Shown here in pieces: positions 23,745 to 31,957 of a stretch of 45,225 nt of DNA. The notes under the pieces were generated by a model. The model saw nothing but the letters and a program-made list of their open reading frames with translations, made no database searches and had not been told where the DNA came from. Position 1 is the stretch's first letter, and each line of letters starts with the position of its first letter. Source of the stretch: Parasulfuritortus sp. (GTDB lineage: Bacteria > Pseudomonadota > Gammaproteobacteria > Burkholderiales > Thiobacillaceae); NCBI GenBank assembly GCA_031291185.1, contig JARLJM010000015.1, positions 1 through 45,225 of the forward strand. The letters are read 5' to 3'. Position numbers and translations under genes: made by a program.

Positions 23745-24548
23745 TCAGAAGAACGTGCTCACCGCGGCGTCCAGCGCATCGCGCATGTCCGGGTCGTCGG
23801 TGATCGGGCGCACCAGCGCAACGCGACAGGCTGCCTGCGGGTTGACGCCCTTGGCGATCAGGCTGCCGGCGTAGATCAGCATCCGGGTCGACAGGCCTTC
23901 GTCAAGGCCGTGGCCTTTGAGGTTGCGCGAACGTTCGGCGATCGACACCAGCTTGCCGGCAACGCCGGCATCGACGCCCGACTCATGGGCGACGATCTCG
24001 GTCTCGATGTCATGTTCGGGGTAGGTGAAGTCGAGGCCGCCGAAGCGCTGCTTGGTCGACTGCTTTAAATCCTTCATCAGCGACTGGTAGCCGGGGTTGT
24101 AGGAAATGACAATCTGGAAATCGGGGTGGGCGTGGACCAGCTCGCCCTTCTTTTCCAGCGGCAGCACGCGCCGGTTGTCGGTGAGCGGATGGATCACAAC
24201 AGTGGTGTCCTGGCGCGCCTCGACCACTTCGTCGAGATAGCAGATGGCACCGTGACGCGCCGCGATGGCGAGCGGGCCGTCCTGCCACTCGGTGCCCGAG
24301 GCGGAGAGCAGGAAACGGCCAACCAGGTCGCTCGCCGTCATGTCCTCGTTGCAGGCCACGGTGATGAGCGGCTTGCCCAGCTTGTGCGCCATGTATTCGA
24401 CGAAGCGCGTCTTGCCACAGCCGGTCGGGCCCTTGAGCATCATGGGCATGCGAACGGAATAAGCGGCCTCGAACAGTTCCACCTCGTCGGCCACCGGCCG
24501 GTAGTAGGGTTCCTGGGTGATGCGGTATTGATCGATGATGTTGGACAT
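23745..24548 (-). CDS. cbbQ: CbbQ, AAA+ RuBisCO activase ATPase (form I set)
   Basis: 267 residues. Walker A GPTGCGKT, Walker [11 protein letters not shown], and the conserved stretch [15 protein letters not shown]. Core regions are nearly the same as in the form II set CbbQ, and both proteins end in the pattern VRPITDD-A/P-D. The start MSNIIDQYR has GGAGAAAA upstream. It follows cbbS after a 73-base gap with a hairpin, and precedes cbbO1 by seven bases. It acts in the cytoplasm as a hexameric ATPase that reactivates inhibited RuBisCO with CbbO. Confidence 0.94.
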   Translation of the reverse strand: MSNIIDQYRITQEPYYRPVADEVELFEAAYSVRMPMMLKGPTGCGKTRFVEYMAHKLGKPLITVACNEDMTASDLVGRFLLSASGTEWQDGPLAIAARHGAICYLDEVVEARQDTTVVIHPLTDNRRVLPLEKKGELVHAHPDFQIVISYNPGYQSLMKDLKQSTKQRFGGLDFTYPEHDIETEIVAHESGVDAGVAGKLVSIAERSRNLKGHGLDEGLSTRMLIYAGSLIAKGVNPQAACRVALVRPITDDPDMRDALDAAVSTFF

Positions 24549-24579
24549 GATTTTCTCCGGTCGAACGTTTTGATGGGAA

Positions 24580-24598
24580 GGCCGGCATGGGGCCGGCC
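24580..24598 (-). other. Intercistronic hairpin between cbbS and cbbQ1
   Basis: GGCCGGC and GCCGGCC form a GC-only 7-base stem around a 5-base loop in the cbbS-cbbQ1 gap. There is no T-tract on the transcribed strand. It may act as a 3' stability element for cbbLS mRNA or as a partial terminator. Confidence 0.55.
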
Positions 24599-24621
24599 CT
24601 CGGGTCATGACGCTCGGGCTG

Positions 24622-24978
24622 TCAGACCGTCTTGCCGCGGAAGATCACCATCGCCGCGCCCTGGGACTGATTGAAGTTGTTGTAGCCAATCAGTCGAACA
24701 TGGTTGTTGGGGTTCGCTTTCCGGCATGACTCGGCTTCACCCAGGATGCGGTCGACATCGGTCTCGCCGAACATCGGCAGCTTCCACATGTACCAATACG
24801 AATCCATGAGATGTTCCGGCTCGGTGTGTTCGATGGCCGGGTTCCAGCCCTTCTTGACCAGATACTCGACCTGCTTGCGGATGTTTTCCTCGTCCATGGC
24901 CGGCAGATAGGAGAAGGTCTCGAACTTGCGGCTCGATGGGTCGCTGAGCCGGCTTTTGTAATCCATCACATCAGACAT
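24622..24978 (-). CDS. cbbS: RuBisCO form I small subunit
   Basis: 118 residues, normal length. Contains [20 protein letters not shown] and the segment [14 protein letters not shown] (Y-W-M-W-K-L-P-x-F-G), diagnostic of RuBisCO small subunits. The C-terminal region ([14 protein letters not shown]) also matches the family. The N-terminal [13 protein letters not shown] region is longer than in carboxysome-associated forms as I recall them, suiting the cytoplasmic IAq type that travels with cbbQ. Eight copies cap the L8 core. It follows cbbL after an 84-base gap with two hairpins and precedes cbbQ1. Confidence 0.97.
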   Translation of the reverse strand: MSDVMDYKSRLSDPSSRKFETFSYLPAMDEENIRKQVEYLVKKGWNPAIEHTEPEHLMDSYWYMWKLPMFGETDVDRILGEAESCRKANPNNHVRLIGYNNFNQSQGAAMVIFRGKTV

Positions 24979-25007
24979 TTTTATTTCCTTTCAATATGAG
25001 ATTCCGG

Positions 25008-25064
25008 ATCCCGGATCACCACGCTGGCGCATCCGGGATGACCTTGCGACTACTGCGCAAGGTC
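25008..25064 (-). other. Two tandem hairpins between cbbL and cbbS
   Basis: ATCCCGGAT (25008-25016) pairs with ATCCGGGAT (25031-25039). GACCTTGCG (25040-25048) pairs with CGCAAGGTC (25056-25064), the latter overlapping the cbbL stop codon. They could stabilise the cbbL 3' end or balance large and small subunit amounts. Confidence 0.6.
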
Positions 25065-26484
25065 ACTTGTGGGCAACGTCCAGCTTGTCGACAGTGTCGA
25101 ATTCGAACTTGATCTCTTTCCAGGTTTCCATGGCGATCTTCAGTTCGGGGCTGTGCGCGGCGGCGGCGGTCAGGATGTCCTTGCCTTCCTTCTCGATCTG
25201 GCGGCCCTGGTTGCGAGCTTCCACGCAAGCCTCCAGTGCGACCCGGTTGGCGGCGGCGCCGGCAGCGTTGCCCCAGGGATGGCCCAGGGTGCCGCCACCG
25301 AACTGCAGCACGGAGTCGTCGCCGAAAATGCTGACTAGGGCCGGCATGTGCCAGACGTGGATGCCGCCGGAAGCAACCGGGATCACGCCGGGCATGGAAC
25401 CCCAGTCCTGATCAAAGAACAGGCCGCGGCTGCGATCCTCCTTGATGAACTCGTCACGCATCGTGTCGATCCAGCCGAGCGTCGCGTCGCGGTCGCCTTC
25501 CAGCTTGCCGACCACGGTACCGGAGTGCAGGTGATCGCCGCCGGACAGGCGCAGCACCTTGGTCAGCACGCGGAAGTGGATGCCGTGGTGCGGGTTGCGG
25601 TCGAGCACGGCGTGCATGGCGCGGTGGATGTGCAGCAGCATGCCGTTGTCACGACACCAGTTGGCCAGACCGGTGTTGGCGGTCAGGCCACCGGTCAGGT
25701 AGTCGTGCATGATGATCGGGGCGCCGATTTCCTTGGCGAACTCGGCCCGCTTGTACATCTCTTCCGGCGTCGGCGCAGTGACGTTGAGATAGTGGCCCTT
25801 GCGTTCGCCGGTTTCGCGTTCGGCCTTCAGTGTGGCTTCATGCACGAAGGAGAAACGGTCGCGCCAACGCATGAAGGGCTGGCTGTTGACGTTCTCGTCG
25901 TCCTTGGTGAAGTCCAGACCACCGCGCAGGCACTCGTACACAGCACGACCATAGTTCTTGGCGGACAGACCCAGTTTCGGCTTGATGGTGCAGCCCAGCA
26001 GCGGACGGCCGTACTTGTTCATACGGTCGCGTTCCACCTGGATGCCGGCGGGCGGGCCGCCACAGGTCTTGACGTAGGCAATGGGAAAGCGCACGTCTTC
26101 CAGACGCAGGGCACGCAGGGCCTTGAAGCCGAACACGTTGCCGACCAGCGAGGTCAGCACGTTGACGACCGAACCTTCCTCGAACAGGTCGATCGGGTAG
26201 GCCACGAAGGCGTAGAAGCAGGTGTCGTCACCGGGCACGTCCTCGATGTGATAGGCGCGGCCCTTGTAGTAGTCCAGGTCGGTCAAAAGGTCGGTCCACA
26301 CCGTAGTCCAGGTACCGGTGGACGATTCAGCGGCCACGGCGGCGGCGACTTCCTCACGGTCCACTCCGGGTTGCGGGGTGATCTTGAAACAGGCCAGGAT
26401 GTCGGTATCCAGCGGGGTGTAATTCGGGGTCCAGTACGTCTGGCGATATTCCTTCACGCCAGCGTTGTAGGTTTTGACTGCCAT
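25063..26484 (-). CDS. cbbL: RuBisCO form I large subunit
   Basis: 473 residues, the standard length for form IA. The start [11 protein letters not shown] has AAGGAGC upstream; a longer reading is not supported by the family. Active-site landmarks: [11 protein letters not shown] with the first catalytic lysine, [14 protein letters not shown] with the carbamylated lysine and metal ligands, IHRAMHAV, loop-6 lysine in [12 protein letters not shown], and ASGGIHVWH. Linkage to cbbS, cbbQ and cbbO, and the lack of carboxysome genes nearby, fit the IAq subgroup. It leads the operon transcribed away from cbbR1, whose promoter region holds LysR-type repeats. Confidence 0.98.
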   Translation of the reverse strand: MAVKTYNAGVKEYRQTYWTPNYTPLDTDILACFKITPQPGVDREEVAAAVAAESSTGTWTTVWTDLLTDLDYYKGRAYHIEDVPGDDTCFYAFVAYPIDLFEEGSVVNVLTSLVGNVFGFKALRALRLEDVRFPIAYVKTCGGPPAGIQVERDRMNKYGRPLLGCTIKPKLGLSAKNYGRAVYECLRGGLDFTKDDENVNSQPFMRWRDRFSFVHEATLKAERETGERKGHYLNVTAPTPEEMYKRAEFAKEIGAPIIMHDYLTGGLTANTGLANWCRDNGMLLHIHRAMHAVLDRNPHHGIHFRVLTKVLRLSGGDHLHSGTVVGKLEGDRDATLGWIDTMRDEFIKEDRSRGLFFDQDWGSMPGVIPVASGGIHVWHMPALVSIFGDDSVLQFGGGTLGHPWGNAAGAAANRVALEACVEARNQGRQIEKEGKDILTAAAAHSPELKIAMETWKEIKFEFDTVDKLDVAHK

Positions 26485-26587
26485 GATCGCTCCTTCTATC
26501 GGTGATGGGTTTCCACTCGTCTTGCACGCGGCGCGTGAAGTGGGATCCATCATGCAAAAATAAGATCATCAATAACAGTCACGATTT

Positions 26588-26615
26588 TCTATGTTTGATA
26601 TAGACTTTTATCTAT
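26588..26615. promoter_or_regulatory. LysR-type inverted repeats between cbbL and cbbR1
   Basis: TCTAT-N7-ATAGA is perfect at 26588-26604. A further TCTAT at 26611-26615 makes a second inverted pair with the ATAGA half. The repeat runs into the cbbR1 start codon at 26614, which suits autorepression. The 129-base gap also contains the leftward cbbL promoter. Confidence 0.65.
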
Positions 26616-27528
26616 GAGACATCACACCACCTTCCGCCAACTGGAAATTTTCGAGTCCATCGCCCGCCTGGGCAGCTTCACGCGCGCAGCCGACGAGCTT
26701 TACCTGACCCAGCCAACCATCTCCATGCAGATGAAGAAGCTCACCGACATGGTCGGCGTGCCGCTGGTCGAACAGGTCGGCAAGAGGCTCTTCCTGACCG
26801 ACGCGGGCCGGGAACTTGCCCAGACCTGCCGGGAGGTGTTCGGCCTCATGGACCGTTTCACCATGTCGGTGGCCGAACAGCAGGGTTTGAAGAAAGGCCG
26901 ACTGGCACTGGCGGCGGTGTCCACCGCCTCTTATTTCGCGCCGCGTTTGCTGGGTGAGTTTTCGAAGCTGTATCCGGGCGTGGAAGTCTCGCTCAAGGTA
27001 ACCAACCGCGAACAGCTGTTGGCCAGCCTGGCCGACAACCTGGCCGATCTCTACATACTCGGTCAGCCGCCCGAGGATATCGACGTGGTGGCCAAGTCAT
27101 TCATGTGCAACCCATTGGTGGTGCTGGCCGCGCCCGACCATCCCCTGGCTGGCCAGAAGGAGATCCCGCTGGCACGCCTGGCAGGAGAAGCCTGGCTGGT
27201 GCGCGAAGAAGGTTCCGGCACGCGGGCGGCCGTTGAACGGCTATTCGCCGAGGAAGGACTGGAATTCCGCCCGCGCATGGCCCTGGGCAGCAACGAGGCG
27301 ATCAAGCAGGCCATCCTGGCCGGGCTGGGCATCGCTGTCATGTCGACCCACTCGCTGACCCTGAACTCGCCCGACCAGTTCGCCATCCTGAAGGCCAAGG
27401 GCTTCCCGATCTGCCGCCAGTGGTACGCCGTCTATCCCGCCGGCAGCCAGCTATCGTCAGTCACCCGTACCTTCCTCGACTATCTGCTGAGCCAGGATCG
27501 CGCGCTCACGTCCTGCCCTAACGCCTGA
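26614..27528 (+). CDS. cbbR: CbbR, LysR-type regulator of the form I operon
   Basis: 304 residues. A DNA-binding domain with LRQLEIFE-type helix (TTFRQLEIFESIARLGSFTRA, read in two parts) and LTQPTISMQMKKLTD. The effector domain includes ILGQPPEDIDV and WLVREEGSGTRAAVERLF, as in other CbbR proteins. It is divergent from cbbLS and most likely activates it. Identity to the other CbbR is clear in layout but not high in sequence, so each probably serves its own operon. The ATG overlaps the LysR-type repeat. A palindrome, CTGAGCCGGCTCAG, spans the stop codon. Confidence 0.93.
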   Translation: MRHHTTFRQLEIFESIARLGSFTRAADELYLTQPTISMQMKKLTDMVGVPLVEQVGKRLFLTDAGRELAQTCREVFGLMDRFTMSVAEQQGLKKGRLALAAVSTASYFAPRLLGEFSKLYPGVEVSLKVTNREQLLASLADNLADLYILGQPPEDIDVVAKSFMCNPLVVLAAPDHPLAGQKEIPLARLAGEAWLVREEGSGTRAAVERLFAEEGLEFRPRMALGSNEAIKQAILAGLGIAVMSTHSLTLNSPDQFAILKAKGFPICRQWYAVYPAGSQLSSVTRTFLDYLLSQDRALTSCPNA

Positions 27529-27849
27529 GCCGGCTCAGCCAACGCCCCAACCGAAGAAACCAGAGTGAAGGTAATGTGCCGCCATACAGGCCGCAGCCGC
27601 AGGCAAACCCCGTCGCACATTAGAATAACGCGCAAAAAACTTCATACCCATTTCATCGGCAACAAATTTGCATTCCGTGCAAGCTTTCGTCATGCCCGCG
27701 AAGGCGGGCATACAGCTTGATGGGACTAGGTCCTGGCCTTCGCGGGGACGACGGCTCCGTTCGGTATAGGACTGCCGGATTGATTGTGCGATTGACATTC
27801 CATTGCCTCGCGAACATGATCGACAAAGCCCAATCAGGGAGGTAAAAAA
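27529..27849. other. 321-base gap after cbbR1
   Basis: Holds a palindrome at the cbbR1 stop, REP-like copy 2 and the promoter and leader of the first accessory gene (ribosome binding site GGGAGGTA before 27850). I saw no further gene. The stretch 27620-27680 is AT-rich. Confidence 0.45.
27687..27754. repeat. REP-like double-hairpin repeat, copy 2
   Basis: Same pattern as at 17213-17280: ATGCCCGCgaaGGCGGGCAT, a spacer with ACAGCTTGATGGGACTAGG, then CTTCGCGGGGACGACGG. It lies downstream of cbbR1, at the left edge of the accessory stretch. Confidence 0.75.
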
Positions 27850-28782
27850 ATGAACAAAATCAGTTCCGTTTCCACATTCAGCCTCACCGACATGCTGGCT
27901 GCGTCCAATGTTTCCAGTCATGCGGCATCCGCCACTTCCAACAACGCGATTCAGGACTTGCTGAACAAACTGTCATCCGACAAGGCGGATGCCCTGAAAA
28001 AGAAGCTGGCGGATGCCCAGAGTCTCCAGCAGCAATTGAGCGTGATGCGCAAAAACTCGAAATCCAGCGCCAAGGGCGACGCCAAGGCACACCTGGAACG
28101 CATCAAGGCCGAAATCCAGATGCTTCAAAGCATGGGCGGTGACCCGAAGGTCGTTGCGCGCCGTATTGCCCAGTTGGCGAGGGAACTCGCCCAAGTCACC
28201 GCGGAATATGCCTCGGCGGGCAGCGGCAGCCAGGATAGCTCGTCGGACGGAAGCGGGGCGACGGCGGGGGCAAGCTCGACCCCGGCGGTAAGCGCCAGTG
28301 CGGAGGGTGCCGCCGCTACGGAGGGCACCGCCGCCGCAAGCGCTTCGGCCACAGCGAACGTTTCCGCCAATACGCCCTCGGCCGCGACCGGCACGACAAC
28401 CGGCACCGAAACCGCGGGGACAACCACCGAGGACGCATCCACCACATCCCCTGCCATGGCCAAAGACGCGAAAAGTACGGCCGACACCTACCGCCAGAAC
28501 CTGCTAGACGGCCTACAGTCCTCTTTCAGCAAGATGGCTGAAAAGGCCAGCGAGTCGCTGGCGGATAGGGACTTCCAGAATCAAGTCCGAGGCCTGATCG
28601 CCAAGCTCAAAGCCCTGGCCCATAAGGTAGAGGAACAACTCAAGGCAGAAGGCAAGACGGACGACACGAGCCGCATGGAAACGAACCAAAGCCTGGACGA
28701 AGCGGAACGCGCCGCCAATCAGATCGCGACCGCCAGCCTAGCCGGTGACACGGGCTCGGCCGGGATCAGCGTGTTCGCATAA
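27850..28782 (+). CDS. Unknown protein with central low-complexity Ala/Ser/Thr region
   Basis: 310 residues. An N-terminal part with heptad-like helices (about 35-115, NNAIQDLLNKL and KADALKKKLADAQ), a central low-complexity stretch of about 80 residues dominated by A, S, T and G (about 120-210), and a C-terminal helical part (KVEEQLKAEGKTDD). No Sec signal peptide and no membrane segment. The start has GGGAGGTA upstream. I do not recognise the family. The layout (ordered ends, flexible middle, no Sec signal) recalls proteins exported by flagellar or type III routes, but that is only resemblance. It heads the accessory stretch next to the two broken genes. Confidence 0.75.
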   Translation: MNKISSVSTFSLTDMLAASNVSSHAASATSNNAIQDLLNKLSSDKADALKKKLADAQSLQQQLSVMRKNSKSSAKGDAKAHLERIKAEIQMLQSMGGDPKVVARRIAQLARELAQVTAEYASAGSGSQDSSSDGSGATAGASSTPAVSASAEGAAATEGTAAASASATANVSANTPSAATGTTTGTETAGTTTEDASTTSPAMAKDAKSTADTYRQNLLDGLQSSFSKMAEKASESLADRDFQNQVRGLIAKLKALAHKVEEQLKAEGKTDDTSRMETNQSLDEAERAANQIATASLAGDTGSAGISVFA

Positions 28783-28799
28783 CTGGAACGCATTTTTCG

Positions 28800-28836
28800 G
28801 CTTTCCACCGGGCCAGTTTGCCGCCTGATGGAAAGC
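28800..28836. terminator. Hairpin between convergent accessory genes
   Basis: GCTTTCCA and TGGAAAGC are perfect 8-base arms around a 21-base loop in the 59-base tail-to-tail gap. It could end transcription from both sides. Confidence 0.45.
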
Positions 28837-28841
28837 GAATG

Positions 28842-29638
28842 TTAGCCTTGATTTTCAAATAGGCCGGCGGTCGTGGTGCTGGCGCCTGTGATCGAAGCGA
28901 GAAAGCTGTAATTCGCGGTGCCGGCGCTTGAGGACCGGTCGTCGAACGTAAGACCGCCGTGGTGTTGAGCGTAGCGGAGGTTGGCAATAATCGTGTTGTT
29001 ATCGAGGTTGCCCAGGCGGCGAGAATCGTTTGACAACATTTGGTTGTTCGACGCCATCATGGCTGGGGTCCAACTCAAAGCTTGACGGACTTCCGGTGTC
29101 ATCTTGTCGTACAGGGCATTGATCGCCATGCCCTCTCCCCGGAAATCGCCTAGTTGGGTTTGAAGAGAGCAGGGCTCTAGGGAAACAGACATCCTCCCCG
29201 CAAGAACTCCATTGGCATGATCTTGCTCAGTCTTGGAAAAATTCCCGGAGGAATTGAGATTCATAGCCGCCAATTCCTGGTCACTAAAGGACGAGAAATC
29301 AATTAGACCGAATTCCTGAACATTGACCTGACTAGCAGGGATATTGGCCTTCCGCGCAGCTTGCTGTATCAGGCCATCCAGCTTTGGGCGAGCGGACATG
29401 CCTACGTCCTTGAATGTTTGATCGGCAGTCTGAGCAGATGATAGTTTCGCACTCTCGGAAAGGCTGACGATCACGCTGCTGGTCGTAGATACGACGGTCG
29501 TGTCATTTCCCGTTGCAGCTGGACTTGTACCCGATGTCGTTGTGGCGCGTTTCCAACCTGGTTGCCATCCGCCGCGTTGGCATAGGCGGAATTGGCAAGA
29601 ATGCTGCTGTATGAACTCCCCACGCCGGTAATACTCAT
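28842..29638 (-). pseudogene. Unknown gene broken by a small frameshift near its start
   Basis: Begins at ATG 29638 after a GGGAG ribosome binding site. It reads MSITGVGSSYSSILAN and on to DGNQVGN, then goes out of frame. The continuation is open in another frame: TTTSGTSPAATG, then VVSTTSSVIVSLSESAK, to the stop at 28842. Removing one CG from the repeated CGCG at about 29545-29549 joins both frames without a break. Rejoined, the protein would be about 264 residues, ending ASTTTAGLFENQG. Codon use looks more AT-rich than in flanking genes. Family unknown. It may be decayed, a sequencing error, or recoded. The segment 28842-29474 alone could be made from the internal GTG. Confidence 0.65.
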
Positions 29639-29851
29639 TTTTTTCTCCCGAAGTTATTTATCAGTCCTGCATGACTTACATCTATAACAATAAGCCCCTG
29701 CTAGACATGGTTTTTTCTACTACGCATCAATAGCACGCCCGTTCAGGCTGGGAGATGACCTCCTCGTTCCCCTCCCCTTAATTGCAAGGTTCATAGGTTG
29801 GCTTGCAACTTGCGAACACCTAGAAGTAAAAAAAACATTCGGAGGTTCGTC

Positions 29852-30446
29852 ATGACCATTCAGGCCGCATACGCCGGCAAATACTGCCGATATCGTCAGT
29901 ATTTCGCGAGCGGCGCGAGAAGCATCCGCCGCCTCGTCCGTCGTTGCGGTGTCCTCGACCCGTTCAAACGCCGATAAGTCGGTTGAGGCGAGGCTTGCCG
30001 CAATCGAATCAAAGGATGCCGCGAGCAGGACGCCGGACGATTGGGATTACCTGTTTGCCAACGACCAGAAACTCGCCGAGATCACCAAAAAGGAGAATCA
30101 ACATCCTGGCATCCTGACCGCGGAGGAAGTCGACTACGAGCAAAAAGCACGGGGATTCGTTAATACCATGGCGAACCTCAGTGCGGCGGAAAAGGCACTT
30201 TACGACAAGGCAGTCGCCTTCGGCGACCCCCAGGCCGCCGAAGGCGTCAGTGAGATCGCATTCATTCGCGCGGCGGGACACACGGCGGCCGGAGCCAACG
30301 GAACAACCTACGACCCGACCAAGACCGAAATCACGGCGGCCAACATCGAGAAATACTTCAGCTACAAAGTGGTCGATTCAAGTGGCAAAACCCGATCCCG
30401 GTTTCAGGCCCTGACCCAGTTTTTGCAGGCCCATCCTTCCGCGTGA
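29852..30446 (+). pseudogene. Unknown gene broken by a one-base frameshift near its start
   Basis: ATG 29852 has a strong GGAGG site six bases before its start. It reads MTIQAAYAG, then goes out of frame and stops at 29977. The downstream frame is open from 29856 to 30446 and reads ANTADIVSISRAAREASAA, then a soluble charged protein (DDWDYLFANDQKLAEITK, ending FQALTQFLQAHPSA). Dropping one G from CCGG at about 29874-29877 joins them into about 197 residues. The only start in the second frame is GTG 29949, without a good ribosome binding site. Family unknown. It is divergent from the other broken gene at 28842-29638. Confidence 0.65.
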
Positions 30447-30491
30447 AGGAAGCATGTATTTGCCCCCCCCGAGTGAACTCGACAAAGCGGA

Positions 30492-30560
30492 TCAACGAAT
30501 CCCGTTGACGTTCTGTAGAGAGGCAATGCGTTCTTCCGGCGGCGGATGGGTCATGAACAG
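30492..30560 (-). pseudogene. C-terminal remnant of an HtpX-type M48 protease gene
   Basis: The leftward strand reads LFMTHPPPEERIASLQNV, then NGIR and a stop, closely matching the C-terminal signature of HtpX membrane proteases (LFMTHPP with EERI or DKRI). The frame upstream of it meets a stop within two codons, and no other HtpX part is seen in the window. It is therefore the tail of a lost gene, left between the broken accessory gene and the methyltransferase. Confidence 0.65.
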
Positions 30561-30641
30561 CCTTCAGGTCGCCAGCCGCGACCTATTCGGGCCCGATGTG
30601 AGCTATCCTCCCGCCAGCGATTCACCCGACACATAAACATC

Positions 30642-31880
30642 ATGACACCCGCCCTGCTCGACGCCGCCTCCGCCGCCCTCACCGACATGCTGACTTTTAC
30701 CCAGCCAGCCGACGCGGTGCTTTCCGCCTTTTTCCGCAGCCGCCCGAAACTAGGCGGCCGCGACCGCGCCTTCATCGCCGAATCGGCCTATGGCGTGATC
30801 CGTCGTCTGCGCAGCCTGGAACAGGTCACGGCGTCGGTCGCACCGCGCACCTTGCTGATTGCCTGGCTGGCCCGGCACGGCGGCCATACCCTGCGCGAAT
30901 TCGAGGCCATCGTCGCCAAGGACGAAATGGACTGGCTGAAGGCGATCAAGGCCACCCGCCTGGACGATGTCCTGCCGGCCATCCGGCTCGATCTGCCGGA
31001 CTGGTTGTACGAGCGGCTCGCCCAACAATATGGCGACCAGCTCGAACCGCTGATGACCGCGATGAACCGCCCCGCGCCGCTCGATCTTCGGGTCAGCCGG
31101 ATGAGCCGCGAGGCGGCACTGACCAACCTGATGACCGACGGCATCGAAGGCGCGCCGACGCCCTATTCGCCCTGGGGCCTGCGCCTAAAGGGCAAGCCGG
31201 CGCTGAATAAACACACGCTGTTCACCGACGGCGTGGTCGAGGTGCAGGACGAAGGCAGCCAGTTGCTGGCCCTGCTGACCGGCGCCCGGCGCGGCGAGAT
31301 GATCTGCGACTTCTGCGCCGGCGCCGGCGGCAAGACCCTGGCCCTGGGCGCAATGATGAAGAACACCGGTCGGCTCTACGCCTTCGACGTGTCGGAAAAA
31401 CGCCTGGCCAACCTGAAGCCGCGCATGGCCCGCTCCCAACTGTCCAACGTCCATCCGCAACTGATCTCCGACGAGAACGACACCAAGGTCAAGCGCCTGG
31501 CCGGCAAGATGGACCGGGTGCTGGTCGACGCCCCCTGTTCCGGCCTCGGCACCCTGCGCCGCAACCCGGACCTGAAATGGCGCCAGACGCCGGAATCGGT
31601 GCTCGAACTGACCACCAAGCAGGCCGCCATCCTGGGCTCTGCCGCGCGCATGGTGAAGACCGGCGGCCGGCTTGTCTACGCCACATGCAGCCTGTTGCCG
31701 GAAGAGAACGAGGCCATCGTCGAGGGCTTTCTCGCCGGCCACCCGGAATTCAAACTCAAGCCCGTCAACGAGATTCTGGCCGAACAGGGCGTCACGTTGG
31801 AGATGGGCGACTACTTGCGCCTGAATCCGCAAACCCACGGTACGGATGGCTTTTTCGCGGCGGCGCTGGAAAGAGAATGA
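30642..31880 (+). CDS. RsmB/NOP-family rRNA (cytosine-5) methyltransferase
   Basis: 412 residues. An N-terminal helical extension (about 1-150) is followed by a Rossmann methyltransferase domain. SAM-binding CDFCAGAGGKTLAL, the motif VLVDAPCSGLGTLRRNPD with one conserved cysteine, and LVYATCSLLPEEN with the second (catalytic) cysteine are all intact. The family methylates C5 of cytosine in rRNA, for example C967 of 16S rRNA by RsmB. The start was set at MTPALLDAAS; longer readings run into the HtpX remnant. The exact target is not certain, so no symbol is given. A REP-like repeat follows immediately. Confidence 0.88.
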   Translation: MTPALLDAASAALTDMLTFTQPADAVLSAFFRSRPKLGGRDRAFIAESAYGVIRRLRSLEQVTASVAPRTLLIAWLARHGGHTLREFEAIVAKDEMDWLKAIKATRLDDVLPAIRLDLPDWLYERLAQQYGDQLEPLMTAMNRPAPLDLRVSRMSREAALTNLMTDGIEGAPTPYSPWGLRLKGKPALNKHTLFTDGVVEVQDEGSQLLALLTGARRGEMICDFCAGAGGKTLALGAMMKNTGRLYAFDVSEKRLANLKPRMARSQLSNVHPQLISDENDTKVKRLAGKMDRVLVDAPCSGLGTLRRNPDLKWRQTPESVLELTTKQAAILGSAARMVKTGGRLVYATCSLLPEENEAIVEGFLAGHPEFKLKPVNEILAEQGVTLEMGDYLRLNPQTHGTDGFFAAALERE

Positions 31881-31889
31881 CGCCCCCTG

Positions 31890-31955
31890 TGTCATGCCCG
31901 CGCAGGCGGGTATCCAGTTTGATTGGACTGGGTTCACGCCTGCGCGGGAACGACA
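31890..31955. repeat. REP-like double-hairpin repeat, copy 3
   Basis: GTCATGCCCGCgcaGGCGGG, a spacer with TATCCAGTTTGATTGGACTGG, then CGCCTGCGCGGGAACGAC. It fills the gap between the methyltransferase stop and the Nuc-like start codon, which begins two bases after it. Confidence 0.75.
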
Positions 31956-31957
31956 CA

